Origin: Modestobacter italicus
Lineage (GTDB): Bacteria > Actinomycetota > Actinomycetes > Mycobacteriales > Geodermatophilaceae
Assembly (NCBI RefSeq): GCF_019799965.1
Contig: NZ_JABGCJ010000009.1
Location: 55,157 to 119,156 of the forward strand
Direction: 5' to 3'
Length of the DNA stretch: 64,000 bases
Position 1 is the first letter of the stretch. Every line of letters begins with the position of its first letter. Both the position numbers and the translations under genes were made by a program. Shown in pieces: positions 55,213 to 61,948 of the stretch. The notes beneath the pieces were generated by a model. The model was not told the origin of the DNA and ran no database searches. It was given only the letters and a program-made list of their open reading frames with translations.

Positions 55213-55977
55213 ATGACCGCACCAGTGCTGACCGAGGTGACCGACGGGGTGGGCGTGCTCACCCTCAACCGGCCGGCGGCCAAGAACGCCGTCGACCTGG
55301 CGACCACGCAGGCCCTGGCCGCCGCCGTGGACGAGTTCGACGCCCGGGACGACGTCGCGGTGCTGGTGCTCACCGGCGCCGGGGGCACCTTCTGCGCCGG
55401 GATGGACCTCAAGGCCTTCGCCCGCGGTGAGCGCCCGCGGATCGAGGGCCGGGGGTTCGCCGGCCTCACCGAGGCGCCGCCGGTCAAGCCGCTGATCGCC
55501 GCGGTGGAGGGCTGGGCGCTGGCCGGTGGCTGCGAGCTGGCGCTGACCGCCGACCTGGTGGTGGCCGCCCGGGACGCCCGGTTCGGCATCCCCGAGGTCA
55601 AGCGCGGCCTGTTCGCCGCCGGCGGCGGGGTGCTGCGGCTGGCCAAGGCGCTGCCCTACCAGCGGGCGATGGAGATGGCGCTGACCGGTGACCCGCTCAC
55701 CGCGGAGGAGGCGCACCGGTTCGGGCTGGTCAACACCCTCACCGAGCCGGGCGGTGCGCTGGCCGGCGCCCGGGAGCTGGCTGCCCGGATCGCGGTCAAC
55801 GGGCCGCTGGGGGTACGGGCCAGCAAGCAGCTGATCGCGGGCTCCGTCGGCTGGACCGACCGGGCCGCACTGGCCGCCCAGCGCGAGCTCGCCGACCGCG
55901 TGTTCGCCTCCGCCGACGCCCTGGAGGGCGCCCGCGCCTTCGCCGAGAAGCGCGCTCCGGTCTGGCGCGGCGAGTGA
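55213..55977 (+). CDS. Enoyl-CoA hydratase/isomerase (crotonase)
   Basis: 254 aa, the usual crotonase size. Oxyanion-hole segment GGTFCAGMDLKAFARG, then AVEGWALAGGCELALTADLVVA and RFGIPEVKRGLFAAGGGVLRL, which supply the two glutamates (CEL and PEV) used by hydratases, so activity is plausible. It would add water to enoyl-CoA in beta-oxidation. ATG 55213 has a weak gggac/ggg RBS. With the acyl-CoA ligase and patatin nearby it fits lipid breakdown. Its TGA falls in a hairpin at 55972. Confidence 0.9.
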   Translation: MTAPVLTEVTDGVGVLTLNRPAAKNAVDLATTQALAAAVDEFDARDDVAVLVLTGAGGTFCAGMDLKAFARGERPRIEGRGFAGLTEAPPVKPLIAAVEGWALAGGCELALTADLVVAARDARFGIPEVKRGLFAAGGGVLRLAKALPYQRAMEMALTGDPLTAEEAHRFGLVNTLTEPGGALAGARELAARIAVNGPLGVRASKQLIAGSVGWTDRAALAAQRELADRVFASADALEGARAFAEKRAPVWRGE

Positions 55978-56025
55978 CGGCCCAGCGGGCCCACCCCTGA
56001 CCGGGAGCCCGCTGAGCTGTCACTC
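55972..56025. terminator. Hairpin (gagtgac...cagcgggc family, copy 1)
   Basis: Arms 55972-55990 and 56007-56025 pair over 19 bp with two G-U-compatible mismatches. Contains the crotonase TGA. The same arm recurs at 57374-57426, on the other side of the GDPD gene. The remainder of the 224-bp gap to 56202 holds no other signal I can support. Confidence 0.7.
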
Positions 56026-56201
56026 GGTGCGTGCGGCGGCCCTCCCGTGCGGGAGAGGCGACGCGCCGGGCGACGCGCCGGGCACGGCGGTCGGCTTCAC
56101 CCGTTGTTCGCCGGGCCTTGCCTGTGCGCGCGCTGAGGTCGCACTGTGCTGGGTGGGCGGGCCGTCGGCGAGGGTCGCCGTCCGAGCCCGTGGGGGTCCC
56201 G

Positions 56202-57359
56202 ATGAGCCGTACGTCCCGGTTGTCCGCCGCTGCGCTGACAGCCCTGCTCGCCGTCCTGCTGTCCCTGGTGGTCGCCCCGGCGTCCTCGGCCACGCCGCCG
56301 CGCGGCGGCGGGGGGCACCACGGTGCCGGTGCCGAGGACCTGCTGGTCATCGGGCACCGCGGCGCCTCCGGCTACCGCCCGGAGCACACGCTGGCCTCCT
56401 ACGAGCTGGCCGCCCGGATGGGCGCGGACTACGTCGAGTGCGACGTGGTCAGCACCGCCGACCACGTGCTCGTCTGCCGGCACGAGAACGAGATCTCCGG
56501 CACCACCGACGTGGCCGACCGGCCCGAGTTCGCCGACCGGCGGACGACGAAGACCGTCGACGGCGTCGAGCTGACCGGCTGGTTCACGGAGGACTTCACG
56601 CTGGCCGAGCTCAAGACGCTGCGGGCGGTCGAGCGGCTGCCCGAGCTGCGCGAGGAGAACACCCTCTACGACGGCCTCTTCGCCGTGCCGACCCTGGACG
56701 AGTTCCTGGAACTGCGCCGTGACCTCAGCCGGGAGCTGCGCCGCGACGTCGGTGCCTACATCGAGACCAAGCACCCCACCTACTTCGACGGCGTGGGCCT
56801 GTCGCTGGAGGAGCCGCTGCTGGCCGACCTGCGCGAGGCGCGGCTGGACCGGCGCAACTCGCCGGTGTTCCTGCAGTCGTTCGAGACGGCGAACCTGCGC
56901 GAGCTGGACGCCGCCCGGGTGCGGGTGCCCCTGGTGCAGCTGCTGTCGGCCGGCGGCGCCCCGGCCGATCTGGTCGCCGCCGGTGACCCGCGCACCTACG
57001 CCGACCTCTCCACCGCTGCCGGCCTGGCCGAGATCGCCGAGTACGCCGACGGGGTGGGCCCGGAGAAGTCGCAGGTCATCCCGCTGGAGGCCGACGGCAC
57101 GCTGGGCGAGCCGACGTCGTTCGTCGCCGACGCGCACGCGGTCGACCTGTTGGTGCACCCCTACACGTTCCGCAACGAGAACGCCTTCCTGCCCGCCGAC
57201 CTCGACGAAGGCGCCGACCCGGCGGCCTACGGCCGGGCGATCGAGGAGCAGCTGCGGTTCTGGGAGGCCGGGGTGGACGGCATCTTCACCGACAACCCCG
57301 ACACCGGCGTGGTCACCCGCGACCTCTTCCTGGACCCGGCACTGGCGCCCGCCGCCTGA
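56202..57359 (+). CDS. Secreted glycerophosphodiester phosphodiesterase
   Basis: 385 aa. A signal peptide (MSRTSRLSAAALTALLAVLL, cleavage near SSATPP, residue ~30) exports it. The GDPD TIM barrel starts LLVIGHRGASGYRPEHTLASYELAARMGADYVECDVVSTADHVLVCRHE (in pieces): catalytic His in GHRGA, the second His and Glu-x-Asp (ECDV) metal site. The end IFTDNPDTGVV is also typical. It hydrolyses deacylated phospholipids to glycerol-3-phosphate and an alcohol outside the cell. ATG 56202; the frame before it is a shadow. Bracketed by two copies of one hairpin. Confidence 0.92.
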   Translation: MSRTSRLSAAALTALLAVLLSLVVAPASSATPPRGGGGHHGAGAEDLLVIGHRGASGYRPEHTLASYELAARMGADYVECDVVSTADHVLVCRHENEISGTTDVADRPEFADRRTTKTVDGVELTGWFTEDFTLAELKTLRAVERLPELREENTLYDGLFAVPTLDEFLELRRDLSRELRRDVGAYIETKHPTYFDGVGLSLEEPLLADLREARLDRRNSPVFLQSFETANLRELDAARVRVPLVQLLSAGGAPADLVAAGDPRTYADLSTAAGLAEIAEYADGVGPEKSQVIPLEADGTLGEPTSFVADAHAVDLLVHPYTFRNENAFLPADLDEGADPAAYGRAIEEQLRFWEAGVDGIFTDNPDTGVVTRDLFLDPALAPAA

Positions 57360-57373
57360 CGCCCTGGTGCCGC

Positions 57374-57426
57374 GAGTGACAGCTCAGCGGGCTCTCCGGC
57401 TGCGGTGAGCCCGCTGGGCTGTCACT
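57374..57426. terminator. Bidirectional hairpin after GDPD (gagtgac...cagcgggc family, copy 2)
   Basis: Arms 57374-57394 and 57407-57426 pair with a few G-U positions around a 12-nt loop. It lies between the convergent GDPD and marR genes and reaches into the marR stop. Shares its arm sequence with 55972-56025. Confidence 0.7.
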
Positions 57427-57937
57427 GGTCGTTCAGGTGGCGGAGGAGGGTCTCGCCGATGTCGCGCATCGCGGCGACCTGCTCGGGGCTGAGCTGGTCG
57501 AACAGGTGGGTGCGCACGCTCTCCACGTGCACCGGCGCGGCGCCCTCCAGCGCGGCGAAGCCCTCGTCGGTGAGGACGGCGAGCTGGCCACGGCCGTCCT
57601 CGGCGCACACCTGCCGGCGCACCCAGCCGCGCTCCTCGAGCCGGGAGACGGCGTGCGAGAGCCGGCTGCGGGAGGACAGGCACCGCTCGGCGAGCTCGCT
57701 CATCCGCAGCTGGCGGCCCTCGGTCTCCGACAGCTGGACGAGGATCTCGTAGTAGGCGTGCGAGATGCCGGTCTGCCGGGTCAGCTCGCGGTCCAGCCGG
57801 TCGTCCAGCAGCATCCAGCTGTAGAGCCAGGCGCGCCAGGCCCGCTGTTCGGCGGCGTCGAGCCAGCGCGGCTCGGCGGGTGCCGCCGGGATGTCGTCAG
57901 CCGCCGACCGTGCGGCGGCCGACACGTCACTCGTCAT
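57422..57937 (-). CDS. MarR-family regulator divergent from yceI
   Basis: 171 aa winged-helix protein. Recognition region: LRMSELAERCLSSRSRLSHAVSRLEERGWVRRQVCAEDGRGQLAVLTDEG (residues ~75-125) with a single Cys in the wing (VCAED), which might sense oxidants. N-terminal WRAWLYSWMLLDDRLDRELTRQTGISHAYYEILVQLSE is typical of the actinobacterial MarR group found beside yceI. ATG 57935-57937. It shares a 90-bp promoter region with yceI, in which two TCAA-N4-TCAAC repeats lie, so it likely controls yceI and itself. Confidence 0.92.
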   Translation of the reverse strand: MTSDVSAAARSAADDIPAAPAEPRWLDAAEQRAWRAWLYSWMLLDDRLDRELTRQTGISHAYYEILVQLSETEGRQLRMSELAERCLSSRSRLSHAVSRLEERGWVRRQVCAEDGRGQLAVLTDEGFAALEGAAPVHVESVRTHLFDQLSPEQVAAMRDIGETLLRHLNDQ

Positions 57938-57962
57938 GTGGACGAGGGTACTGGCGGAATAC

Positions 57963-57978
57963 TCAAGTCTTCAACTAC
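57963..57978 (+). promoter_or_regulatory. TCAA-N4-TCAAC repeat, marR-yceI operator half 1
   Basis: tcaagtcttcaactac, 25 bp from the marR start. An 8-bp period direct repeat also found at 58000 and 6229. Confidence 0.55.
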
Positions 57979-57999
57979 GCTACGGCCCGACGCAGGCAG

Positions 58000-58015
58000 T
58001 CAAACGCTCAACCAC
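58000..58015 (+). promoter_or_regulatory. TCAA-N4-TCAAC repeat, marR-yceI operator half 2
   Basis: tcaaacgctcaaccac, 12 bp before the yceI ATG and 37 bp from the first copy. Its position would block transcription start or translation of yceI. Confidence 0.55.
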
Positions 58016-58027
58016 TTGGAGTCCGCC

Positions 58028-58585
58028 ATGGCCAGCACCACCCAGATCCCCGGTTACGTCGTCGGCACGTGGGACATCGACGCGTCGCACTCGACCGTCG
58101 GCTTCTCCGTCCGCCACATGATGGTCAGCAAGGTCCGCGGCTACTTCCGTGAGTTCTCCGGAGAGATCGTCACCGCCGCCGACCCGTCGCTGTCCACCGT
58201 GCACGCCAAGATCAACATGGACTCGATCGACACGCGCCAGGAGCAGCGGGACGCCCACATCAAGTCCGCCGACTTCTTCGACGTCGGCAACCACACCGAG
58301 ATGGAGTTCCGCTCCACCGGCGTGCGCAACAAGGGCGAGGACTGGGTCGTCGAGGGCGACCTGACCATCAAGGGCATCACCAAGCCCGTCACGCTGAACC
58401 TCGAGCTGAACGGCTTCGGGCCGGACGCCTACGGCGGCACCCGCGCCGGCTTCTCCGGCAAGACCTCGATCTCCCGCAAGGAGTACGGCGTGGACATCGA
58501 CATGCCGATGGACGGCGGCGGCGTCGTCGTCGGCGACAAGATCGACGTCGAGCTCGAGATCGAGGCCGTGCTCCGCGCCGCCTGA
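58028..58585 (+). CDS. YceI-family lipid-binding protein
   Basis: 185 aa lipocalin-like beta-barrel. Signatures: WDIDASHSTVGFSVRHMMVSKVRGYF (the DxxHS start), then TVHAKINMDSIDTRQEQRDAHIKSADFFDV, and GDLTIKGITKPVTLNLEL. These proteins bind isoprenoid or polyprenyl lipids. There is no signal peptide, so this copy is cytoplasmic. ATG 58028 with ggag upstream. Divergent from marR, and probably its main target. A strong hairpin ends the gene. Confidence 0.94.
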   Translation: MASTTQIPGYVVGTWDIDASHSTVGFSVRHMMVSKVRGYFREFSGEIVTAADPSLSTVHAKINMDSIDTRQEQRDAHIKSADFFDVGNHTEMEFRSTGVRNKGEDWVVEGDLTIKGITKPVTLNLELNGFGPDAYGGTRAGFSGKTSISRKEYGVDIDMPMDGGGVVVGDKIDVELEIEAVLRAA

Positions 58586-58602
58586 TCCAGCCAGCACTTC
58601 CC

Positions 58603-58635
58603 CGAGGGCCCCGGCGCACTGCGCCGGGGCCCTCG
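58603..58635 (+). terminator. Terminator of yceI
   Basis: A perfect 15-bp stem (58603-58617 with 58621-58635) with a 3-nt loop, 18 bp after the stop. Confidence 0.8.
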
Positions 58636-58712
58636 GTGCATCCGGGACGCTGCCAGCCAACTCACAGCCGGCGGGCAGGAACCACAGCACCCCCGCGCAG
58701 GACAGTGACGGC

Positions 58713-59189
58713 GTGCAGACCGTCCGCCCGTGGGCCGCGACCGCCGCCCGGCTGCTGCTCGGCGTCGTGTTCGTCGTCGCCGGCGCGCTCAAGCTGCCGG
58801 ACCCGGCCGCCGCCGAGCGGGCGGTGCGCGCCTACCGGCTGCTGCCCGAGGCGCTGGTCAGCCCGGTCGCGTTCGGGCTCCCGGTGCTGGAGATCGCCGT
58901 CGGCCTCGCCCTGCTCGCCGGGGTGTTCGTCCGGACCGCGGCGATCGCCTCGGCGGTGCTGATGGTGGTGTTCCTCATCGGCGTGGGCTCGGCCTGGGCC
59001 CGCGGACTGCAGATCGACTGCGGTTGCTTCGGTGGCGGCGGGGAGGTCGCCGCCGAGGACACCGGCTACCCCGGCGAGATCGCCCGGGACACCGCCCTGC
59101 TGTTCGTCGCCCTCGCCCTCGCCCGCTGGCCGTCGTCCCGGCTCGCGCTGGGCACCCCTGATCGAAGGGAGCACGCCGATGTCCGGTGA
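58713..59189 (+). CDS. MauE/DoxX-family membrane protein
   Basis: 158 aa with four hydrophobic helices: AARLLLGVVFVVAGALKL, the PVAFGLPVLEIAVGLALLAG region, a third helix ending before LQIDCGCFGGGGEV, and a C-terminal helix. The CGC motif after helix 3 is typical of MauE-like proteins linked to disulfide or thioredoxin chemistry. Immediately downstream, overlapping by 11 bp, is a DsbA-like thioredoxin, so the pair likely forms an extracytoplasmic thiol oxidation system (MauE-like protein as electron acceptor for the DsbA). GTG 58713 lacks a strong RBS. Confidence 0.87.
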   Translation: MQTVRPWAATAARLLLGVVFVVAGALKLPDPAAAERAVRAYRLLPEALVSPVAFGLPVLEIAVGLALLAGVFVRTAAIASAVLMVVFLIGVGSAWARGLQIDCGCFGGGGEVAAEDTGYPGEIARDTALLFVALALARWPSSRLALGTPDRREHADVR

Positions 59190-59949
59190 GTCCAAGCGCG
59201 AGGCCGCCCGCAAGCGGATCGCGGAGAAGCGCGCGGCCGAGGCCGCGGCCCGCGCGGCGGCCGAGCGCCGCCGCCGCACCGTGCTCGGCGGGGCGGTCGC
59301 GGCCGCGGTGCTGGTGATCGCCCTGGTCGTCGTCTTCGTCGTCCAGAGCTCCCGGACGTCGACCGCCGAGGACGCCGCGGCCCCGGCCGGCACGGTCGCG
59401 GACGGGACGGCGTTCCCGGTCGGCCAGGCCGACGCCCCGGTCACGGTGAGCGTCTACGCGGACTACCAGTGCCCGGTCTGCCAGCGCTTCGAGGAGGCCA
59501 ACGGCGACACCCTGGACCAGCTGGTCGCCGACGGGCGGATCGTGCTCGAGCACCGCCCGATCGCGATCCTGGACCGCTTCTCGACCACCGACTACTCCAC
59601 CCGCGCGCTGAACGCGGCCGCGGTCGTGGCGGACGAGGCCGGGATCGAGGCGTTCGAGGAGTTCTCCGACCTGCTGTTCGCCGACCAGCCGGAGGAGGGC
59701 GGCGAAGGGCTCTCCGACGAGCAGCTCATCGAGTACGCCGCGCAGGCCGGCGCCACCGGGGACGCGGTGGAGCGCGGCATCACCGAGCTGCGCTTCGAGG
59801 ACTGGGTCGCCCAGGTGACCGAGGCGGCGAGCCAGGCCGACGTGACCGGCACCCCGACCGTCCTCGTCGACGGTGAGCCGCTGGACAACACCACCCAGCT
59901 GACCCCGGAGGGCATCACCGCCGCGGTGGAGGCCGCCGCCCAGGGCTGA
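59179..59949 (+). CDS. DsbA-family membrane-anchored thiol oxidoreductase
   Basis: 256 aa. A highly charged Ala/Arg/Glu N-terminal cytoplasmic helix (residues 1-32), one transmembrane anchor (VLGGAVAAAVLVIALVVVFV), then a thioredoxin-fold domain with active site CPVC in YADYQCPVCQRFEE and a cis-proline loop VTGTPTVLVDG. It oxidises or isomerises cysteines of exported proteins. ATG 59179 follows gaagggag and overlaps the MauE-like gene. The longer frame upstream is a shadow. Confidence 0.92.
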   Translation: MSGESKREAARKRIAEKRAAEAAARAAAERRRRTVLGGAVAAAVLVIALVVVFVVQSSRTSTAEDAAAPAGTVADGTAFPVGQADAPVTVSVYADYQCPVCQRFEEANGDTLDQLVADGRIVLEHRPIAILDRFSTTDYSTRALNAAAVVADEAGIEAFEEFSDLLFADQPEEGGEGLSDEQLIEYAAQAGATGDAVERGITELRFEDWVAQVTEAASQADVTGTPTVLVDGEPLDNTTQLTPEGITAAVEAAAQG

Positions 59950-60045
59950 CCACGCGTGGGTCGTCGCCCCGGGGACGGTGCCCGGCGGCCGCGGTGCCCG
60001 GCGGGGCTCCGCAGTCGGCGCCGCCGGGTGCGGCAGGCTGCCCCG

Positions 60046-61323
60046 GTGAACCGCGCGCGCACCGTCGTCCTGGCGGTCGGCCTGCTCGGCGGTCTGGTCG
60101 CGTGCGCTGCCGCGCTGCGGACCGGCCGGTACACCTCGGTCTGGCTGGAGTCCCAGGCGTCCTGCGAGCTGGCCGGGGAGTGCACGGCGGCCGAGGCGGC
60201 GGCGGCCCTCCGGTGGCTGTGGTGGCCGGTCGCCGGCGGGCTGGCGGTGCTGGCGGTCGCCGCCGTGCTGCTGGCCTGGACGCTCCCACCGGCGAGTCCG
60301 CGGGTGGAGCAGCCCCGGCCCGCGCCGGTGCACGCCCTCCTCGCCGGCCTGATCGCCTTCGGCACCGCCCTGCTGGCCGGCTTTCCGCTGCTCATCGCCG
60401 CGTTCTGGGGGCCGCACGCGATCGTCGTCGCGCTCGCCGCGGCATGGCTGGCCCAGGCGGCGGCAGTGCTGCTGGCAGGGCGGTCGGCGCGTTGGGGCCT
60501 GGCCGCACCGGGGCAGGACTGGCTCGCCGCACTGCTGGTGAGCGGTCTGGGTGCCGGGGCGGTCGTGCTCACCTGGCAGCTCTCGGACGCCCGGTCGGTC
60601 ACCGTGCTGCCGGTCGTCGACGCGGTCGTGGTGGCGACCGCCGTGCTCGCCCAGCGCGCCCTGCGCCGGGTCGGGCACCCTCCTGCCTGGCCGTCGGTGG
60701 CCGGTGGGCTCGCGGTCCTGGCCGCCGGCATGGTCCTGCTGGTCGCGCTGCTCACCCCGGCGGCTCCCGTCGCGCCGACGGTGTCCCCGGCGCCGCTCGC
60801 CGAGCCGACCCCGACCCCGACCCCTGCCCCTGCTCCCGCGCCGGCTGCACCGCCGGTGCCCGAGCCGGCGCCCGAGCCGGTGGTGGCCGACCAGCCGTGC
60901 GCGCAGTCCGACCTCACCTTCCGGGTCGGCGGGTTCGACGCGGCGATGGGCGCCCGGGCCGCCGCGGTGGAGGCGACCAACACCGGCGCAGCCCCGTGCT
61001 GGCTGGAGGGCGTGCCGGTCGTCGTCCTGCTGCAGGGCGGGCGGCCGCTGGCCCTGCAGGTGGGACCGGGGGAGACCCCACAGGGCACGCCGGCCCAGGC
61101 GCAGCGGGTCGGCGTCGCGCCCGGCGGCTCGGCGTTCGCGCTGCTCACCTGGCGCAGCTACGGCGGCTGGGCCGACCTGGAGACCCCGCAGGCGGTGACC
61201 GTCGCGCTGGACGCGTCGAGCACGCTGGTCGCGGCCGAGGTGGACGGCGGGGGAGCGGCCCCGTTCGACATCGCCGACGGCGGCGCCTGGGGCATCGCCC
61301 CGTGGGCCCCGCCGTGGAACTGA
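60046..61323 (+). CDS. Membrane protein with C-terminal DUF4232 domain
   Basis: 425 aa. The N-terminal ~240 residues hold about seven hydrophobic helices, with a Cys pair in QASCELAGECTAAEA in the first loop. A proline/threonine linker (EPTPTPTPAPAPAPAAPPVP) leads to an extracytoplasmic DUF4232 domain: CAQSDLTFRVGGFDAAMGARAAAVEATNTG, a cysteine in APCWLEGVPVV, GSAFALLTW. DUF4232 is common in exported actinobacterial proteins; its function is unknown. GTG 60046 starts the protein; the earlier frame (59956) is less likely. It follows the DsbA gene by ~97 bp; the paired cysteines could be its substrates. Confidence 0.82.
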   Translation: MNRARTVVLAVGLLGGLVACAAALRTGRYTSVWLESQASCELAGECTAAEAAAALRWLWWPVAGGLAVLAVAAVLLAWTLPPASPRVEQPRPAPVHALLAGLIAFGTALLAGFPLLIAAFWGPHAIVVALAAAWLAQAAAVLLAGRSARWGLAAPGQDWLAALLVSGLGAGAVVLTWQLSDARSVTVLPVVDAVVVATAVLAQRALRRVGHPPAWPSVAGGLAVLAAGMVLLVALLTPAAPVAPTVSPAPLAEPTPTPTPAPAPAPAAPPVPEPAPEPVVADQPCAQSDLTFRVGGFDAAMGARAAAVEATNTGAAPCWLEGVPVVVLLQGGRPLALQVGPGETPQGTPAQAQRVGVAPGGSAFALLTWRSYGGWADLETPQAVTVALDASSTLVAAEVDGGGAAPFDIADGGAWGIAPWAPPWN

Positions 61324-61424
61324 GCACCTCCGGAGACGTCCGGCCGGCACCGACCTGCCCGGAGCCCGACCGCCCGGACCGCGCCGGCCCGACCGCGACC
61401 CGGCGCGCTGGGACACTGGCTGTC

Positions 61425-61763
61425 ATGTCGACCACCACCCTCGCCCGCGTGCAGACCCGTCTCCCGTCGGCCGTCCCGGTGGCCGTGGGGCTGGCCGCCG
61501 GCTTCGGCATCGCCCAGGGCAGCGGCGTCCGCGCCCTCGGTGGCCTCGTCTTCGCCGTCGGCGGCCTGGCGGCGGGCTGGCTCTGGTACCGCCGGCGCGG
61601 TCCGGCCGTGGCCGCCGGGCTGGCGGTCGCCTACGTCGCCGCGTTCGTGCTCGCCCACGTGCTGGCCATCGGCGTCGGCTGGCCGGCCTGGCTGGCCGTC
61701 GGGCTGGTGACGGTGCTGGCCGCCGCACTGTCCTGGGCCGTCGCCGACCGCGGGCCGGCCTGA
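61425..61763 (+). CDS. Small four-helix membrane protein
   Basis: 112 aa with about four hydrophobic segments (VAVGLAAGFGIAQGSG; ALGGLVFAVGGLAAGWLW; AVAAGLAVAYVAAFVLAHVL; WLAVGLVTVLAAALSWAV) and a short RRRG cytoplasmic loop. No family recognised. ATG 61425 is a natural start; the frame upstream to 59994 is a shadow of the DUF4232 gene. Lies between that gene and typA. Confidence 0.75.
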   Translation: MSTTTLARVQTRLPSAVPVAVGLAAGFGIAQGSGVRALGGLVFAVGGLAAGWLWYRRRGPAVAAGLAVAYVAAFVLAHVLAIGVGWPAWLAVGLVTVLAAALSWAVADRGPA

Positions 61764-61856
61764 GGCCTCGGTCCAGAGGCTCGCCCCGAGCGGCGAGGGG
61801 GTCCTCCAAGAGTGGGGGACCGGTCACAGCCGGCCGGTCGGGGGCCCGCCGTCCCC

Positions 61857-61862
61857 TACCAT
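61857..61862 (+). promoter_or_regulatory. Probable -10 box for typA
   Basis: TACCAT fits TANNNT and lies 86 bp before ATG 61949, giving a leadered mRNA, in contrast to several leaderless genes here. Confidence 0.4.
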
Positions 61863-61948
61863 GGGAAGGTCTCGGCCGCCTGGGCCGTTACGCCTGTCGC
61901 GCGCCGTAGCGCGCAGACCCCCCACGCGATCCCGAGGTGCCTCTCCGC

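Noticed and set aside
54148-55716. Upstream extension of the acyl-CoA ligase frame (to a 1122-residue protein)
   Set aside because: Antisense to the patatin and crotonase genes, with shadow composition; the ligase itself begins normally at 54147.
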